NCBI GenBank assembly: GCA_019686135.1
Contig: JADGHL010000004.1
Span: 38,671-102,670, forward strand
Length of the DNA stretch: 64,000 bases
DNA from: Myxococcaceae bacterium
GTDB lineage: Bacteria > Myxococcota > Myxococcia > Myxococcales > Myxococcaceae
Direction of reading: 5' to 3'
Shown: one piece after another, positions 16,282 to 26,342 of the stretch
Layout of the letters: each line of letters begins with the position of its first letter
Numbering within the stretch: the first letter of the stretch is position 1
Notes under the pieces: model-generated
Told to the model about the DNA's origin: nothing
Databases searched by the model: none
The model's input: the letters and a program-made list of their open reading frames with translations, nothing else
Translations under genes and position numbers: made by a program

Positions 16282-17088
16282 TCAGCGGCTCTGCGTGCCG
16301 TGCCGTGCCTGCCGCGGCGTCTGTCGCGCGAACGCGTTCACCGACGCGTAGCCCGCGAACAGCTCGCCGGTGAGGCGCGGGCCGCCGGTCCCGTCCGGGC
16401 GGCGCAGGTAGTCGTTGATCGTCCTGCCGGCGAGGGTCCGCTGGTGGCGGTGGTGGAGGTTCATCCGCATCCGGTTCACGCCCTGGCCGGAGCGGTGGAT
16501 GAAGGTCACCGTGCCGTCGCGGTCCACCTTCTCCACGGTGGCCACGTGGGTGAGTCCGTCGTTCCGCTGGCCGTCTCCGTTCCGGTCCCAGGTGTCGCGG
16601 AAGAAGATCAGATCGCCGGGTCGAGGGCCGGAGCGCTTGAGCGCCTTCAACCGGAAGGCGCGCCGCCACATGGTGGTGACCGCGTTGTCGCCGTGCAGGC
16701 CGTCGACGCCCATCGGATCCAGCCCGCCGCGCTCATAGGCGAGCCGCACCAGCCCGGAGCAGTCGTCCGGCACGCGCCGAGAGACTTGCCGCAGCGACTT
16801 GAGCCCCACCCACCTCGCCGCAATCCGGGCGATCGCCCGCCCCACCTTCGTTCCCGGCAACCGGCTGTGTTTCGCCGAGGCGGGGGCGATCTCCGCGGTG
16901 GCGGGCACGTCGGCGACGTCCTCCGTTTCGTCCTCGGGGAGCGCCTCGAGGGGAGTCGCGTCGATCGCCGCCTCGCCGAGGTCGGTCTCCGTCGTCGGAT
17001 CCGTCCCCGGTGAGGCGATCGCGGCCTCGCCCGTGGTGGCGCAGGCCGGCACCAGCAGGGCCACGGTGACGATCGCGATCCTCCCCAT
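16282..17088 (-). CDS. NlpC/P60-type lipoprotein (cell-wall hydrolase-like)
   Basis: About 268 residues. The signal peptide ends at VPAC. A disordered acidic linker (to about residue 70) precedes a domain with DDCSGLVRLAYERGG (the Cys nucleophile setting), RPGDLIFF and LTHVATVEKV (the His), the three marks of NlpC/P60 or CHAP cysteine peptidases that cut peptidoglycan peptides. An unusual insert WDRNGDGQRNDG between the Gly-Asp and His motifs looks like a calcium loop. ATG 17088 is chosen; a GTG two codons upstream is possible. Confidence 0.8.
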   Translation of the reverse strand: MGRIAIVTVALLVPACATTGEAAIASPGTDPTTETDLGEAAIDATPLEALPEDETEDVADVPATAEIAPASAKHSRLPGTKVGRAIARIAARWVGLKSLRQVSRRVPDDCSGLVRLAYERGGLDPMGVDGLHGDNAVTTMWRRAFRLKALKRSGPRPGDLIFFRDTWDRNGDGQRNDGLTHVATVEKVDRDGTVTFIHRSGQGVNRMRMNLHHRHQRTLAGRTINDYLRRPDGTGGPRLTGELFAGYASVNAFARQTPRQARHGTQSR

Positions 17089-17235
17089 ACGCACCCCAAG
17101 CTACGCACGATGCCAACGGGGAATTCAGCACACAGGAGTCCACCCCGGTCCGGGCATTGCGCTGCGGCTGCGCGCGTGCACCGGGACCGAAAAGGGGCAG
17201 GTGGGTGCAGGTCCGCTAGACTCACCCTGCCCGCC

Positions 17236-18642
17236 GTGCAGGACGAGAACGCTGCTCCCATTCCCTTCGGGCAGTACCAGCTCCTGCGCCGGATCGGCGC
17301 GGGAGGGATGGGCGAGGTGTTCCTCGCGCGGGACGACGCGGTCGTGCCTCCGCGCGCGTGCGTGGTGAAGAAGGTGCTCCCGCACCTCGCGCAGAACCGC
17401 CAGTTCGTGGGGCGCTTCCTCGACGAGTCGAAGGTGGTGGTGAACCTCCGCCACCCGAACATCGCCCGCGTCTACGCGATGGGCGAGGTGGACGGGCACT
17501 ACTACCTGGCCATGGAGTACGTGCAGGGCAAGACGGTCTCCCGCTTCATGCACCGGCTCCGCCAGCGCAAAGAGGAGATGCCGATCGGCCTCATCCTCCT
17601 CATCGGCGAGCGGATGTGTCAGGGCCTGGCCTACGCGCACGACGCCACCGACGCGCACGGCAACCCGCTGCACTTAGTGCACCGCGATCTCTCCCCGGCG
17701 AACGTCTGCGTCAGCTACCGCGGGGAGGTGAAGATCATCGACTTCGGCGCGGCGCAGTCCACGCTGAAGGAGGAGCAGACCGCGCCGCGCGTGGTCATCG
17801 GCAACCTCGCGTACATGTCGCCCGAGCAGGCGAAGAAGCAGCTCGTGGACCGCCGCGCGGACGTGTACTCGACCGGCGCGGTGCTCTGGGAGCTTCTGGC
17901 GTGGAAGCCGCTGCCGCAGAAGGGCGATCCGATCGAACGCTGGCGCCGCGCGGCCAACCCGGTGTGGGATCCGCCGTCGCGCCACCGCCCGTCCGTGCCG
18001 CCGGAAGTGGACGCGGTGGTGCTCAAGGCGCTCTCGCGCGAGGCGAAGGACCGCTACCCGGATGCGCTCGCGTTCGGCGCCGAGCTGGCGAAGCTGCGCG
18101 CCCGTTTCGCGCCGGGGGCGAACGACGCGGCGCTCGCGGAGCTTCTGGCGCGCGTGTTCGGCGAGGAAAAGGCCCTCGAGGACGCGGCGCTCGCGGAGAT
18201 CACCGCCCGCTCGCCGATCTCCGATGATCCGACGGACCCCGCCGTCTCCGGCGCGCGCGCGCAGACCCGGGTGGAGATGCTGCTGCCGCCCACCGCGCTC
18301 GCCTTCGAGCACGCGGCGCTCTCCGCGCCGGCGGACTACGCGCCGCAGGACGAGCCGGTCACCGAACCGGGCGCCGGGCCGGACTTTTCGCGCCCGCCGA
18401 GCGAGCCGGTCAACGAGGCGCGCGCCGCCTTCGGGTTCTCGTTCCCCTCCGACGCGCACCGTTCGCTGGAGCCGGCCTGGGTGCGGGAGATCGAAGGAAT
18501 CAGTTCGGGCGAGCAGGCCGTCCCCGCGAGGCCGCCGCCTGTGACGATCGGCGGGATTTCTCCGTGGCTGCTGTACACCGCCGCGTTCCTCGGCGCGCTC
18601 GGCGTGGGCTTTCTGGGCGTGTGGCTGCTGGCACGCCTCTGA
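17236..18642 (+). CDS. Membrane-bound Ser/Thr protein kinase
   Basis: 468 residues from GTG 17236 (the longer frame upstream is low-complexity shadow). The Hanks-type kinase domain covers about 12-285: GAGGMGEV P-loop, VVKKV with the ATP lysine, HRDLSPANV catalytic loop, DFGAAQ, and SPEQ for APE. A roughly 150-residue acidic, Pro-rich linker leads to a single C-terminal membrane helix (WLLYTAAFLGALGVGFLGVWLLARL), so the kinase faces the cytoplasm; a sensor domain outside is absent. A TAGACT hexamer lies 13 nt before the GTG. It stands directly upstream of the MopE-motif secreted proteins and may control them, which is inference. Confidence 0.88.
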   Translation: MQDENAAPIPFGQYQLLRRIGAGGMGEVFLARDDAVVPPRACVVKKVLPHLAQNRQFVGRFLDESKVVVNLRHPNIARVYAMGEVDGHYYLAMEYVQGKTVSRFMHRLRQRKEEMPIGLILLIGERMCQGLAYAHDATDAHGNPLHLVHRDLSPANVCVSYRGEVKIIDFGAAQSTLKEEQTAPRVVIGNLAYMSPEQAKKQLVDRRADVYSTGAVLWELLAWKPLPQKGDPIERWRRAANPVWDPPSRHRPSVPPEVDAVVLKALSREAKDRYPDALAFGAELAKLRARFAPGANDAALAELLARVFGEEKALEDAALAEITARSPISDDPTDPAVSGARAQTRVEMLLPPTALAFEHAALSAPADYAPQDEPVTEPGAGPDFSRPPSEPVNEARAAFGFSFPSDAHRSLEPAWVREIEGISSGEQAVPARPPPVTIGGISPWLLYTAAFLGALGVGFLGVWLLARL

Positions 18643-18654
18643 GGGGCGCTGGAG

Positions 18655-18660
18655 TAGACT
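18655..18660 (+). promoter_or_regulatory. Candidate -10 element for the MopE-motif operon
   Basis: TAGACT ends 9 nt before the TTG start at 18670, with no Shine-Dalgarno sequence. It may start a transcript through 18670-23363, whose genes then follow by GTGA overlaps or at 1-5 nt spacing. Confidence 0.35.
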
Positions 18661-18669
18661 TCCGGGCGC

Positions 18670-19623
18670 TTGCGCTCCCCCGCTTCACGCCGCATCACGC
18701 CCGCCTTCGCGTGGGTCCTGACGGTGCTTGCGGCAGCGCCGTGTGTCGCGCACGCGGGCGGCCGGCCCTCGGCGGTCGTGGTGCTGCTCGACGCGGCGAC
18801 CGCGGAGATGCGCGCGTCCTCCGGTCATGAGCTGGACGCCCTCAAGTCGCTCACCGCGGGCAGCGAGGCCGCGACGCTGGGGTGCGCGCTCGAGTACTAC
18901 GGCGACCCGGCGAAGGCGCGGCTGGATTGCCACGACGCGGTGCCCGCGGGCTGGGTGGGCAACGCGCTCGACCGCGACGACGGGCGCGCCAACGTCTGGC
19001 CGGGCGCGCCCGAGGTGTGCGACGGAGTGGACAACGACTGCGACGGCGCGAAGGACAACGTCCCTGTCTGCGGCCCGAGGGTGGATCAGGCGGAGATCGC
19101 CGGCACGTGGGGCGGGGCGGACAACACGCTCGGCGCGTCCGCGGCTACGGTGAGCGGCTGCATCGCCCCGTCGGTGCACGCGGTGGCCACGACGCCGAGG
19201 GCGGACACCGCCAACAAGGTGGTGGGCGCGGCGGACGACGCCCTGGACTCGGCCACCGGAAAGGACTTCCTCCTTTATTACCCGATGCTGCGGAACGCCG
19301 GGTGGGAGCTGCGTGGGCAGCACTGGCACCTGGAGGTGGCCGGCGTGGCGCCGGCGTGGAGAACCACCTTCCGCCAGCCGGTCCTCCTCTTCCGTTCCGC
19401 CTCCGGACCGTGGGCGCGCTATGAGCCGAACCCCGGCGTGCTCGATTCCGGCTTCGTGGCGCTGGACGTGACCATCCCCGCGACCTATGCGCCGACCGGC
19501 GGCTTCAGCTACGCCCCGGGGTTCAGCTGGCAGAACGTGGACTGGATCGAAGTGCACGCCGCGCCGGCCGGGGCGAGCACCAGCTCGTTGTTCGTGGACG
19601 ACTTCCGCTTCCTCACACCGTGA
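18670..19623 (+). CDS. Secreted protein with MopE-type metal-binding motif
   Basis: 317 residues with a Sec signal peptide (FAWVLTVLAAAPCVAHA). It has one copy of the motif PEVCDGVDNDCDG near residue 115, the Asp/Asn/Cys repeat first described in MopE and predicted to bind metal. The C-terminal half is beta-rich and ends in SSLFVDDFRFLTP, as in carbohydrate-binding jelly-roll domains. It is probably exported to the cell surface. TTG is the start; the stop overlaps the next gene's GTG (GTGA). Confidence 0.75.
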   Translation: MRSPASRRITPAFAWVLTVLAAAPCVAHAGGRPSAVVVLLDAATAEMRASSGHELDALKSLTAGSEAATLGCALEYYGDPAKARLDCHDAVPAGWVGNALDRDDGRANVWPGAPEVCDGVDNDCDGAKDNVPVCGPRVDQAEIAGTWGGADNTLGASAATVSGCIAPSVHAVATTPRADTANKVVGAADDALDSATGKDFLLYYPMLRNAGWELRGQHWHLEVAGVAPAWRTTFRQPVLLFRSASGPWARYEPNPGVLDSGFVALDVTIPATYAPTGGFSYAPGFSWQNVDWIEVHAAPAGASTSSLFVDDFRFLTP

Positions 19624-20576
19624 ACGCACTCCTCGTCACCGCGGCCCTGTTGGCCGCCACCCCCTCGCCCGAGGCCGTCGAGCGCGCCTCGACGATGCGG
19701 GTCCTCGTGTGGGCTCCGGAGCTCGCCCCCCGCCAGCAGCAGGCGCTCGCCGGGGCCGCGCAGAAGGTGCTTGCCGAGCTCACCGCCTTCGACGTCTCCG
19801 CTCCGCAGCTTCTGAAGGCGCCGTGTGAGGGCGCGGCGTGCCTGGGGCGTCAGACCTCCGCCGAGGCGCCGTTCGTCATCGCGCTCTCCGCTGCCGTGCC
19901 CAGCCTGGTGCTGGAGCTCCGCGGCGAGCTCTACGACGCGGGCACCGGCGCGCGGGTGCGAAAGACCGTCCGCGGCGGGAACCCGGACGCGCCGCAGGAG
20001 GCCGTGCGCACGCTGCTCGATGCGCTGCTTCCGAAGTGGGCGCGCAAGGGGCAGGCGTCGATCGCCGTGCGCGCGCCGAACGAGGCGGTGGTCAAGGTCG
20101 ACGGGCGCCGGGTGGCGCTCACGCCGCTGGGTGACGCGGTGGGCGTGCCCGCGGGCGTGCACGACATCGACGTGGTGTTCCCGAACGGGGACGCGGTGCT
20201 GTTCCGCCGGAAGCTGGAGGAGGGCGCCCGGTTCACGGCGCAGGTCGATCCCTCCGGCGCGCTGGCGGAGCTGCAACTGGCCGACACCGTCCGCCGTCCG
20301 CCTGCGCTTCGTTACGTGTCCTACGGGCTGTTCGGCGCCGGCGCGGTGGCGATCGCCGGGTCCCTCATCGCCGGCGGGCTGGCGCGGGGCACGGCGCATC
20401 AGCTGCGCGGGTGCGATCCGGCGGACCGCTCCTGCCTGAGAATCGACGAGGCGAACGCGCTGCACGCGCGCGCCGAACGCTACGCCCAGACGGGGAACGT
20501 GCTGCTCGTCGGCGGGGCCGTGCTGGGGGCCGCGGGCATCGGCGTCTTCGCGTTCGACGTGGCCGGAGGCCGATGA
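19620..20576 (+). CDS. Secreted/membrane protein with PEGA-like domain
   Basis: 318 residues from GTG 19620 in GTGA overlap with the preceding gene. A short N-terminal hydrophobic stretch (LLVTAALLAATPSP) acts as signal. Residues about 145-205 form a PEGA-like beta domain (ASIAVRAPNEAVVKVDGRRVALTPLG, then VPAGVHDIDVVFP). Two membrane helices follow (YGLFGAGAVAIAGSLIAGG and NVLLVGGAVLGAAGIGVFAF). Proteins of this layout are common in myxobacterial operons of surface proteins and may sense or anchor at the envelope. Confidence 0.65.
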   Translation: MNALLVTAALLAATPSPEAVERASTMRVLVWAPELAPRQQQALAGAAQKVLAELTAFDVSAPQLLKAPCEGAACLGRQTSAEAPFVIALSAAVPSLVLELRGELYDAGTGARVRKTVRGGNPDAPQEAVRTLLDALLPKWARKGQASIAVRAPNEAVVKVDGRRVALTPLGDAVGVPAGVHDIDVVFPNGDAVLFRRKLEEGARFTAQVDPSGALAELQLADTVRRPPALRYVSYGLFGAGAVAIAGSLIAGGLARGTAHQLRGCDPADRSCLRIDEANALHARAERYAQTGNVLLVGGAVLGAAGIGVFAFDVAGGR

Positions 20577-20580
20577 CGTG

Positions 20581-21995
<1,415 letters not shown>

Positions 21996-21999
<4 letters not shown>

Positions 22000-23363
22000 G
22001 GACCCGGCGTGCCGTCCTCCTGGCCTGTGCGCTCGCCGTCACGCTGGCGTGCTACCGCGCGCCCGACGCCTCTGGACCGTACCAGTGCCTCGAGGACCAA
22101 AGCTGCGGCGAAGGGATGGTCTGCGACGACGGGCTGTGCTGCGTGCCCGGCGGGGCGCCCGCGTGCCGCACCCGCGTGCCCGAATCGGGGATCTGCCCCG
22201 ACGGGAGCAAGCCGACGCTCTGGTCGTTGGATCGCGACGGGGACGGCCTGGGCGATCCCTCCACCACGAAGCCTGCGTGCGCCCAGCCGTACGCCACACC
22301 GCCCGGCGCCGAAGGCGCGAAGTGGGTCCCCTTCGCCGGCGACTGTGACGACCGCGATCCCGGCGCCTTCCCGGGCGCGCCCGAGCTGTGCGACGGCCGG
22401 GACAACGACTGCGACGGCGTGCCCGACGACGGGCTGCCGCAGCGCAGCTTCTACGTGGACGCGGACGGCGATGGCGCGGGCGACGAGAACGGCGAGCCGC
22501 TCGCTCTGTGCGCGGCGCGCCCGGGCACGGTGGACAACGCGTCCGACTGCAACGACGGCGATGCGCAGGTACGTCCCGGCGCGCCCGAGCGCTGCAACGA
22601 CGAGGACGACGACTGCAACGGGCTCAAGGACGACGAAGTCCCCGGGCTCGGGGAGGCGTGCACCGATGGCGCGCGGATCGGCGTCTGCCAGGCCGGCAAG
22701 ACCGCCTGCGACGCCGGGCAGGTGGTGTGCTCGCAAGTTGTGTTCGCGGATGTGGAGACGTGCAACGGCCTGGACGACGACTGCAACGGCGTCGGGGACG
22801 ACAGCCCCGGTTGCGGCGGACCCGCGGACCTGCTCTCCGGGGTGGGCGTGTCCTACGGCGCGCGCAAGCTCACCAACGCGCCATTGGCAGAGGTGAACGG
22901 TTGCATGAGCACCGCTCAGGGGACGCCGGCCGTCTTCAACTCCGGAACCTGGCTGGTGACCGACCCGGTGTCCCAGGTCGCCTGGGTGGCTGCCTCCGGC
23001 GGGACGGCGTGGGACCTGCGCAAGCCCGGGCTCAACCTCCGGCTGGGGATGGGGATGTCGGTCATCACCTTCAACGGCCCGCCGGTGTTCAGCGACACGC
23101 TCCAGCCGGTGGTGCTGCTGTGCAACGGGGACACGCTCGTCGCGAAGTACCAGCCCACCGGGGTGAAGCTCCCGAACTCGGCCACTCCCTTCGAGGACGT
23201 CATCCCGCTTGCCACCGGAGGGAACGGCTGGACGCTGGTCACGCCCAACCCGGACCTGTCGCAGGTCAAACGGGTGGAGCTGGTGATGGAGCCGCGGGAC
23301 GGGCCGAAGAGCGTCAACATCCGCGTGTTTGTGACGAAGCTGGGTTTCGAAACGGCCCCATGA
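21996..23363 (+). CDS. MopE-motif lipoprotein B
   Basis: 455 residues. The start is GTG 21996, overlapping the stop of the previous gene (GTGA) and giving a signal peptide with lipobox LTLAC. The Cys-rich head is CGEGMVCDDGLCC; the repeats LCDGRDNDCDG, RCNDEDDDCNG and TCNGLDDDCNG are interleaved with DRDGDG and DADGDG loops, and the C-terminal beta domain ends KLGFETAP. It is a diverged tandem duplicate of lipoprotein A. The second repeat has lost the usual Gly-Ile/Val-Asp core (NDEDDD). Confidence 0.8.
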
Positions 23364-23469
23364 GGCTGCCCGACCGCTCCGCGCCCGCGACGCTTCGATC
23401 GGCGTTGCCTCACCTCTGACTGCGTGCTACGCGGCGCGCGGTTTTCAACAGTCCGGCAGGAGGCGGTCG

Positions 23470-23730
23470 ATGGCGGAAGAACGGCCGGACAAGAAGGGCG
23501 ACGGGTCGGAGTTGAGTGACACCGCGCGCGCGATGCAGGGCGCCATGCCCTGGGTCGGGGCGGTGTGGAAGTTCGTCGGTGGGACGGCGGTCGGCGTCAT
23601 CGCCGGGTACTTCCTGGACAGGTGGTTGGGGACGACCCCATGGCTGTTGCTGGGGTTGGCGCTGCTGGGGACGGGCGTGGGCTTCTACGGCTTCATCCAC
23701 GACGTGACGAAGCTGGGGAAGAAGCGATGA
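23470..23730 (+). CDS. AtpZ/AtpI-family ATP synthase assembly protein
   Basis: 86 residues behind AGGAGG at 12 nt from the ATG. A polar N-terminus is followed by two membrane helices ([24 protein letters not shown] and [20 protein letters not shown]), the AtpZ/AtpI pattern. These small proteins help assemble the c-ring or carry Mg/Ca across the membrane. It is the first gene of the F0 operon; its stop overlaps the next ATG (ATGA). The 106 nt before it (23364-23469) hold no gene and no convincing promoter. Confidence 0.8.
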   Translation: MAEERPDKKGDGSELSDTARAMQGAMPWVGAVWKFVGGTAVGVIAGYFLDRWLGTTPWLLLGLALLGTGVGFYGFIHDVTKLGKKR

Positions 23731-24113
23731 CCGCGAAGGTGCTCGCGCTGCACGGCGGGCTCTTCGCGGGGGTGGCGGTCGGAGCGGTGGTGCTGGCGTT
23801 GCTGTGGCCGGCCCAGGCGGCGGCGCAGAGGACGGCGGCGGTCGGCGCGGCGATGTGCGCGGGGAGCGGCGCTCTGGCGCTGCTCTTCAAGCGCCGGGCG
23901 AGGTCACTCAACGCGGCGCTCCTGGTGGTGGTGCTGGTGTTCGGGGTGAGGGCGGCGCTGGTGACGGCGGGCGCGCTGTTGGCGCAGCGGCTGGGCGGCG
24001 GGGCCATGCCGTTCGTGTGGGGGTTTTTCGGGACGTACTTCCCGCTGCAGTGGATCGAGGTCAGCTACCTCGTGCAGGCGGCGAAGCAGACGAGGTCGCA
24101 GGCGGAGCGATGA
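23727..24113 (+). CDS. ATP synthase subunit I-like (AtpI/AtpR) membrane protein
   Basis: 128 residues from ATG 23727 in ATGA overlap. Four membrane helices are predicted ([80 protein letters not shown]). The position between atpZ and atpB is that of the highly variable subunit I of ATP synthase operons. The assignment rests mainly on topology and place. Confidence 0.65.
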   Translation: MTAKVLALHGGLFAGVAVGAVVLALLWPAQAAAQRTAAVGAAMCAGSGALALLFKRRARSLNAALLVVVLVFGVRAALVTAGALLAQRLGGGAMPFVWGFFGTYFPLQWIEVSYLVQAAKQTRSQAER

Positions 24114-25243
24114 TGAAGGTCAAGAGGATCATCCTGGGTGCGTGGGTCGCGGCGCTGGCGGTGTCCGGCGGCGTGGCGTTCGCGCAGCACGGCGGCGGCG
24201 AGCACGGGACGGAGGCGGCGCCCGCCGCGCACGAGGAGAAGCAGGACGTCTCCGGCTTCATCTTCCACCACGTGGCGGACGCCAACGAGTTCGAGCTCGA
24301 GATCCCGCTCAACCACCACGCCAACAAGGTCCTCCACTTCCCGCAGATCTGGATCCCCATCAAATCCGGCGCGGTGTGCCCGGCAAACTCGGGCTTCCAA
24401 ATCACCGGCGCGAACGAGGGCGGCGGCCATCACGAAGCGCACCGCCCCGGCCTGTCCGAGGGCTGCCTCGATCTCTCCCCCACCAAGCACGTGATGATGC
24501 TGGTGCTCGCGTCGATCGTGCTGGTGCTGCTGTTCGTGCTCGGCACGCACAAGGACAAGAACCAGCTCGTCCCGAAGGGCCGCCTCGCCAACGCGCTGGA
24601 GATGCTGGTGGTGTTCGCGCGGGACGAGATCGCCATCAAGAACATCGGCAAGGAGGAGGGCCCGCGGTACGTGCCCTACATCCTCTCGGTGTTCTTCTTC
24701 ATCCTGTTCGTGAACCTGTGGGGCCTCGTGCCGGAGATGGCCACCGCCACCGGCAACATCGGCGTCACCGCGGCGCTGGCCGCCATCACCTTCGTACTCA
24801 CGCAGATCGCGTCGATCCGGTCCGCAGGCGTGGTGGGCTTCCTCAAGCACCTCACCGGCGGCGTGCACTGGCTGTTGTGGCCGATCATGGTCCCGGTGGA
24901 GATCCTCGGCCTGTTCACCAAGCCCTTCGCGTTGACGATGCGTCTGTTCGCCAACATGGTCGCCGGGCACGTGGTGATCTTCTTCCTGCTGGGCCTGATC
25001 TTCATCATGGGCTCGGTCGCGTGGGCGGGGATCGCGGTGCCCTTCGCGCTGGCCATCTACATGCTGGAGATCTTCGTCGCCTTCCTGCAGGCGTACATCT
25101 TCGCGCTGCTCTCCGCGCTCTTCATCGGGATGGGCGTGGCGATGGGCCACCACGATCACGGCGACGCCCACGAGCACGGCCACGCGCCGGAAGGCGCGCA
25201 CAGCCACGACCACGGCGCCGCCCACCAGCTTTCGGGCGGGTAG
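24110..25243 (+). CDS. atpB: ATP synthase F0 subunit a
   Basis: 377 residues, clearly longer than E. coli subunit a (271). Subunit a forms the half-channels for protons against the c-ring. The core has [19 protein letters not shown] with the essential arginine and [24 protein letters not shown] with the conserved Gln. Extra parts: a signal-peptide-like N-terminus ([14 protein letters not shown]) and a roughly 90-residue His-rich periplasmic region, plus a His/Glu-rich C-terminal tail ([16 protein letters not shown]) that could bind metals. The start ATG overlaps the atpI-like stop. Confidence 0.93.
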   Translation: MMKVKRIILGAWVAALAVSGGVAFAQHGGGEHGTEAAPAAHEEKQDVSGFIFHHVADANEFELEIPLNHHANKVLHFPQIWIPIKSGAVCPANSGFQITGANEGGGHHEAHRPGLSEGCLDLSPTKHVMMLVLASIVLVLLFVLGTHKDKNQLVPKGRLANALEMLVVFARDEIAIKNIGKEEGPRYVPYILSVFFFILFVNLWGLVPEMATATGNIGVTAALAAITFVLTQIASIRSAGVVGFLKHLTGGVHWLLWPIMVPVEILGLFTKPFALTMRLFANMVAGHVVIFFLLGLIFIMGSVAWAGIAVPFALAIYMLEIFVAFLQAYIFALLSALFIGMGVAMGHHDHGDAHEHGHAPEGAHSHDHGAAHQLSGG

Positions 25244-25260
25244 TCCCGCCCCAAAAGGAC

Positions 25261-25287
25261 CCGCCGGTCACAGTGGCCGGCGGAGGT
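25261..25287 (+). promoter_or_regulatory. Hairpin overlapping a strong Shine-Dalgarno upstream of atpE
   Basis: CCGCCGG (25261-25267) pairs perfectly with CCGGCGG (25277-25283). The right arm runs into GGAGGT (25282-25287), an ideal Shine-Dalgarno 6 nt before an ATG at 25294 that is in frame with atpE. Folding would hide part of the site, so it could tune c-subunit output. Confidence 0.45.
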
Positions 25288-25350
25288 AGTCAGATGGGCT
25301 TTTCGACCCCCCCGACAAGCGGGTCCGCATCAGAAAGTGAAGACGACACC

Positions 25351-25590
25351 ATGATTCAGCTCGCTCTCGCGTTCCTCGGCGCCGGTCTCGGCGCCGGCCT
25401 CGCCATCATCGGCGCCGGTCTCGGCATCGGTAAGCTCGCCGCCTCCGCCATGGAGGGCACCGCACGTCAGCCGTCCGCCGGCGGCGACATCCGTACGTCG
25501 ATGATCATCGCCGCGGCGCTCATCGAAGGCGTGTGTCTGTTCGCGCTGGTCATCTGCATCATCCTCGCCAACAAGACGGGCGCCGCCTAA
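25351..25590 (+). CDS. atpE: ATP synthase F0 subunit c
   Basis: 79 residues, two helices with the polar loop ARQPSAGGD between them. Helix 1 is glycine-rich (GAGLGAGLAIIGAGLGIGK), helix 2 carries the ion-binding glutamate in AALIEGVCLF. Glu is followed by Gly, and the Gln/Ser pair of sodium-type c subunits is absent, so proton coupling is predicted. ATG 25351 gives the normal N-terminus but has only a weak ribosome site. ATG 25294, in frame and behind GGAGGT, would add 19 polar acidic residues (MGFSTPPTSGSASESEDDT). Confidence 0.93.
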   Translation: MIQLALAFLGAGLGAGLAIIGAGLGIGKLAASAMEGTARQPSAGGDIRTSMIIAAALIEGVCLFALVICIILANKTGAA

Positions 25591-25611
25591 GGGCCGGCCC
25601 CGGTCGTACCG

Positions 25612-25647
25612 CCGGGAGCTCTGCTTCGTCCGAAGAGGAGCTCCCGG
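25612..25647 (+). promoter_or_regulatory. Strong intercistronic hairpin between atpE and atpF
   Basis: A perfect 10-bp stem, CCGGGAGCTC (25612-25621) with GAGCTCCCGG (25638-25647); inside, CTTCG (25624-25628) can pair with CGAAG (25631-25635). No T-run follows, so it is not a typical intrinsic terminator. An RNA-stability or processing element that raises the c-subunit message over atpF is the likely role. Confidence 0.55.
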
Positions 25648-25684
25648 CCTTCATCCTCACTGCTTCACCGTTTCATCGAACGCC

Positions 25685-26224
25685 ATGCACCTCACCCTCC
25701 TCGCCGCCAGCCTCACCGAGATTCGCCCCGCGCTGATCTTCTGGACGCTGATCACCTTCGGCATCGTCGCCCTGGTGCTCCGCTGGAAGGCGTGGGGCCC
25801 GGTCCTCGCCCTCGTCGACGAGCGCGAGAAGCAAATCCAGAACGCGGTGGACGCCGCCAAGCGTGAGCGTGCCGAGGCCGAGAAGCTCCTCGCCGAACAG
25901 AAGAACGCGATCGCCGAAGCCCGCCGCGAGGCCGCGGAGATGATGCGCAAGGCCCAAGCGGACATGGACAGGTTCCGCGAAGAGCTCAAGTCGCAGGCCA
26001 GCCGCGAGGCCGCCGAGCTCAAGGCCCAGGCGGCCCGGGAGATTGAAGAGCAGAAGAAGAAGGCGGTCGCCGAGGTCCGCGCGATGGCCGCCAACCTGGC
26101 GATCGACGTCGCCGCCCAGCTGATCGGAGAGCGGCTGGATGAGTCGAAGCACCGCGCGCTCGCGGAGCAGTACATCGACCAGCTGGCGGCCAACAAGCCG
26201 CTGCAGCGCCCGCCGGCGAGCTGA
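25685..26224 (+). CDS. atpF: ATP synthase F0 subunit b
   Basis: 179 residues. One N-terminal membrane helix (RPALIFWTLITFGIVALVLRW) is followed by a long charged coiled coil (EREKQIQNAVDAAKRERAEAEKL and on) and a C-terminal segment that would contact subunit delta (AAQLIGERLDESKHRALAEQYI). This is the stator stalk. It is the last gene of the operon; atpH, A, G, D and C do not follow, so the F1 genes are elsewhere. Confidence 0.93.
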   Translation: MHLTLLAASLTEIRPALIFWTLITFGIVALVLRWKAWGPVLALVDEREKQIQNAVDAAKRERAEAEKLLAEQKNAIAEARREAAEMMRKAQADMDRFREELKSQASREAAELKAQAAREIEEQKKKAVAEVRAMAANLAIDVAAQLIGERLDESKHRALAEQYIDQLAANKPLQRPPAS

Positions 26225-26342
26225 GCGTCTCATCCGGCCTTGGGACGTGCGATGCGGGCGCCTTCGGGGCGCCCGTCGTCGTTTGGGGGCCCCAGTCGTG
26301 CCGCTTGCGACGGCGGACCCGATCCCTTAGATGCCCCCGCCG

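Noticed and set aside
25612..25647. Intrinsic terminator after atpE
   Set aside because: The hairpin is strong but no T-run follows and atpF continues the operon.
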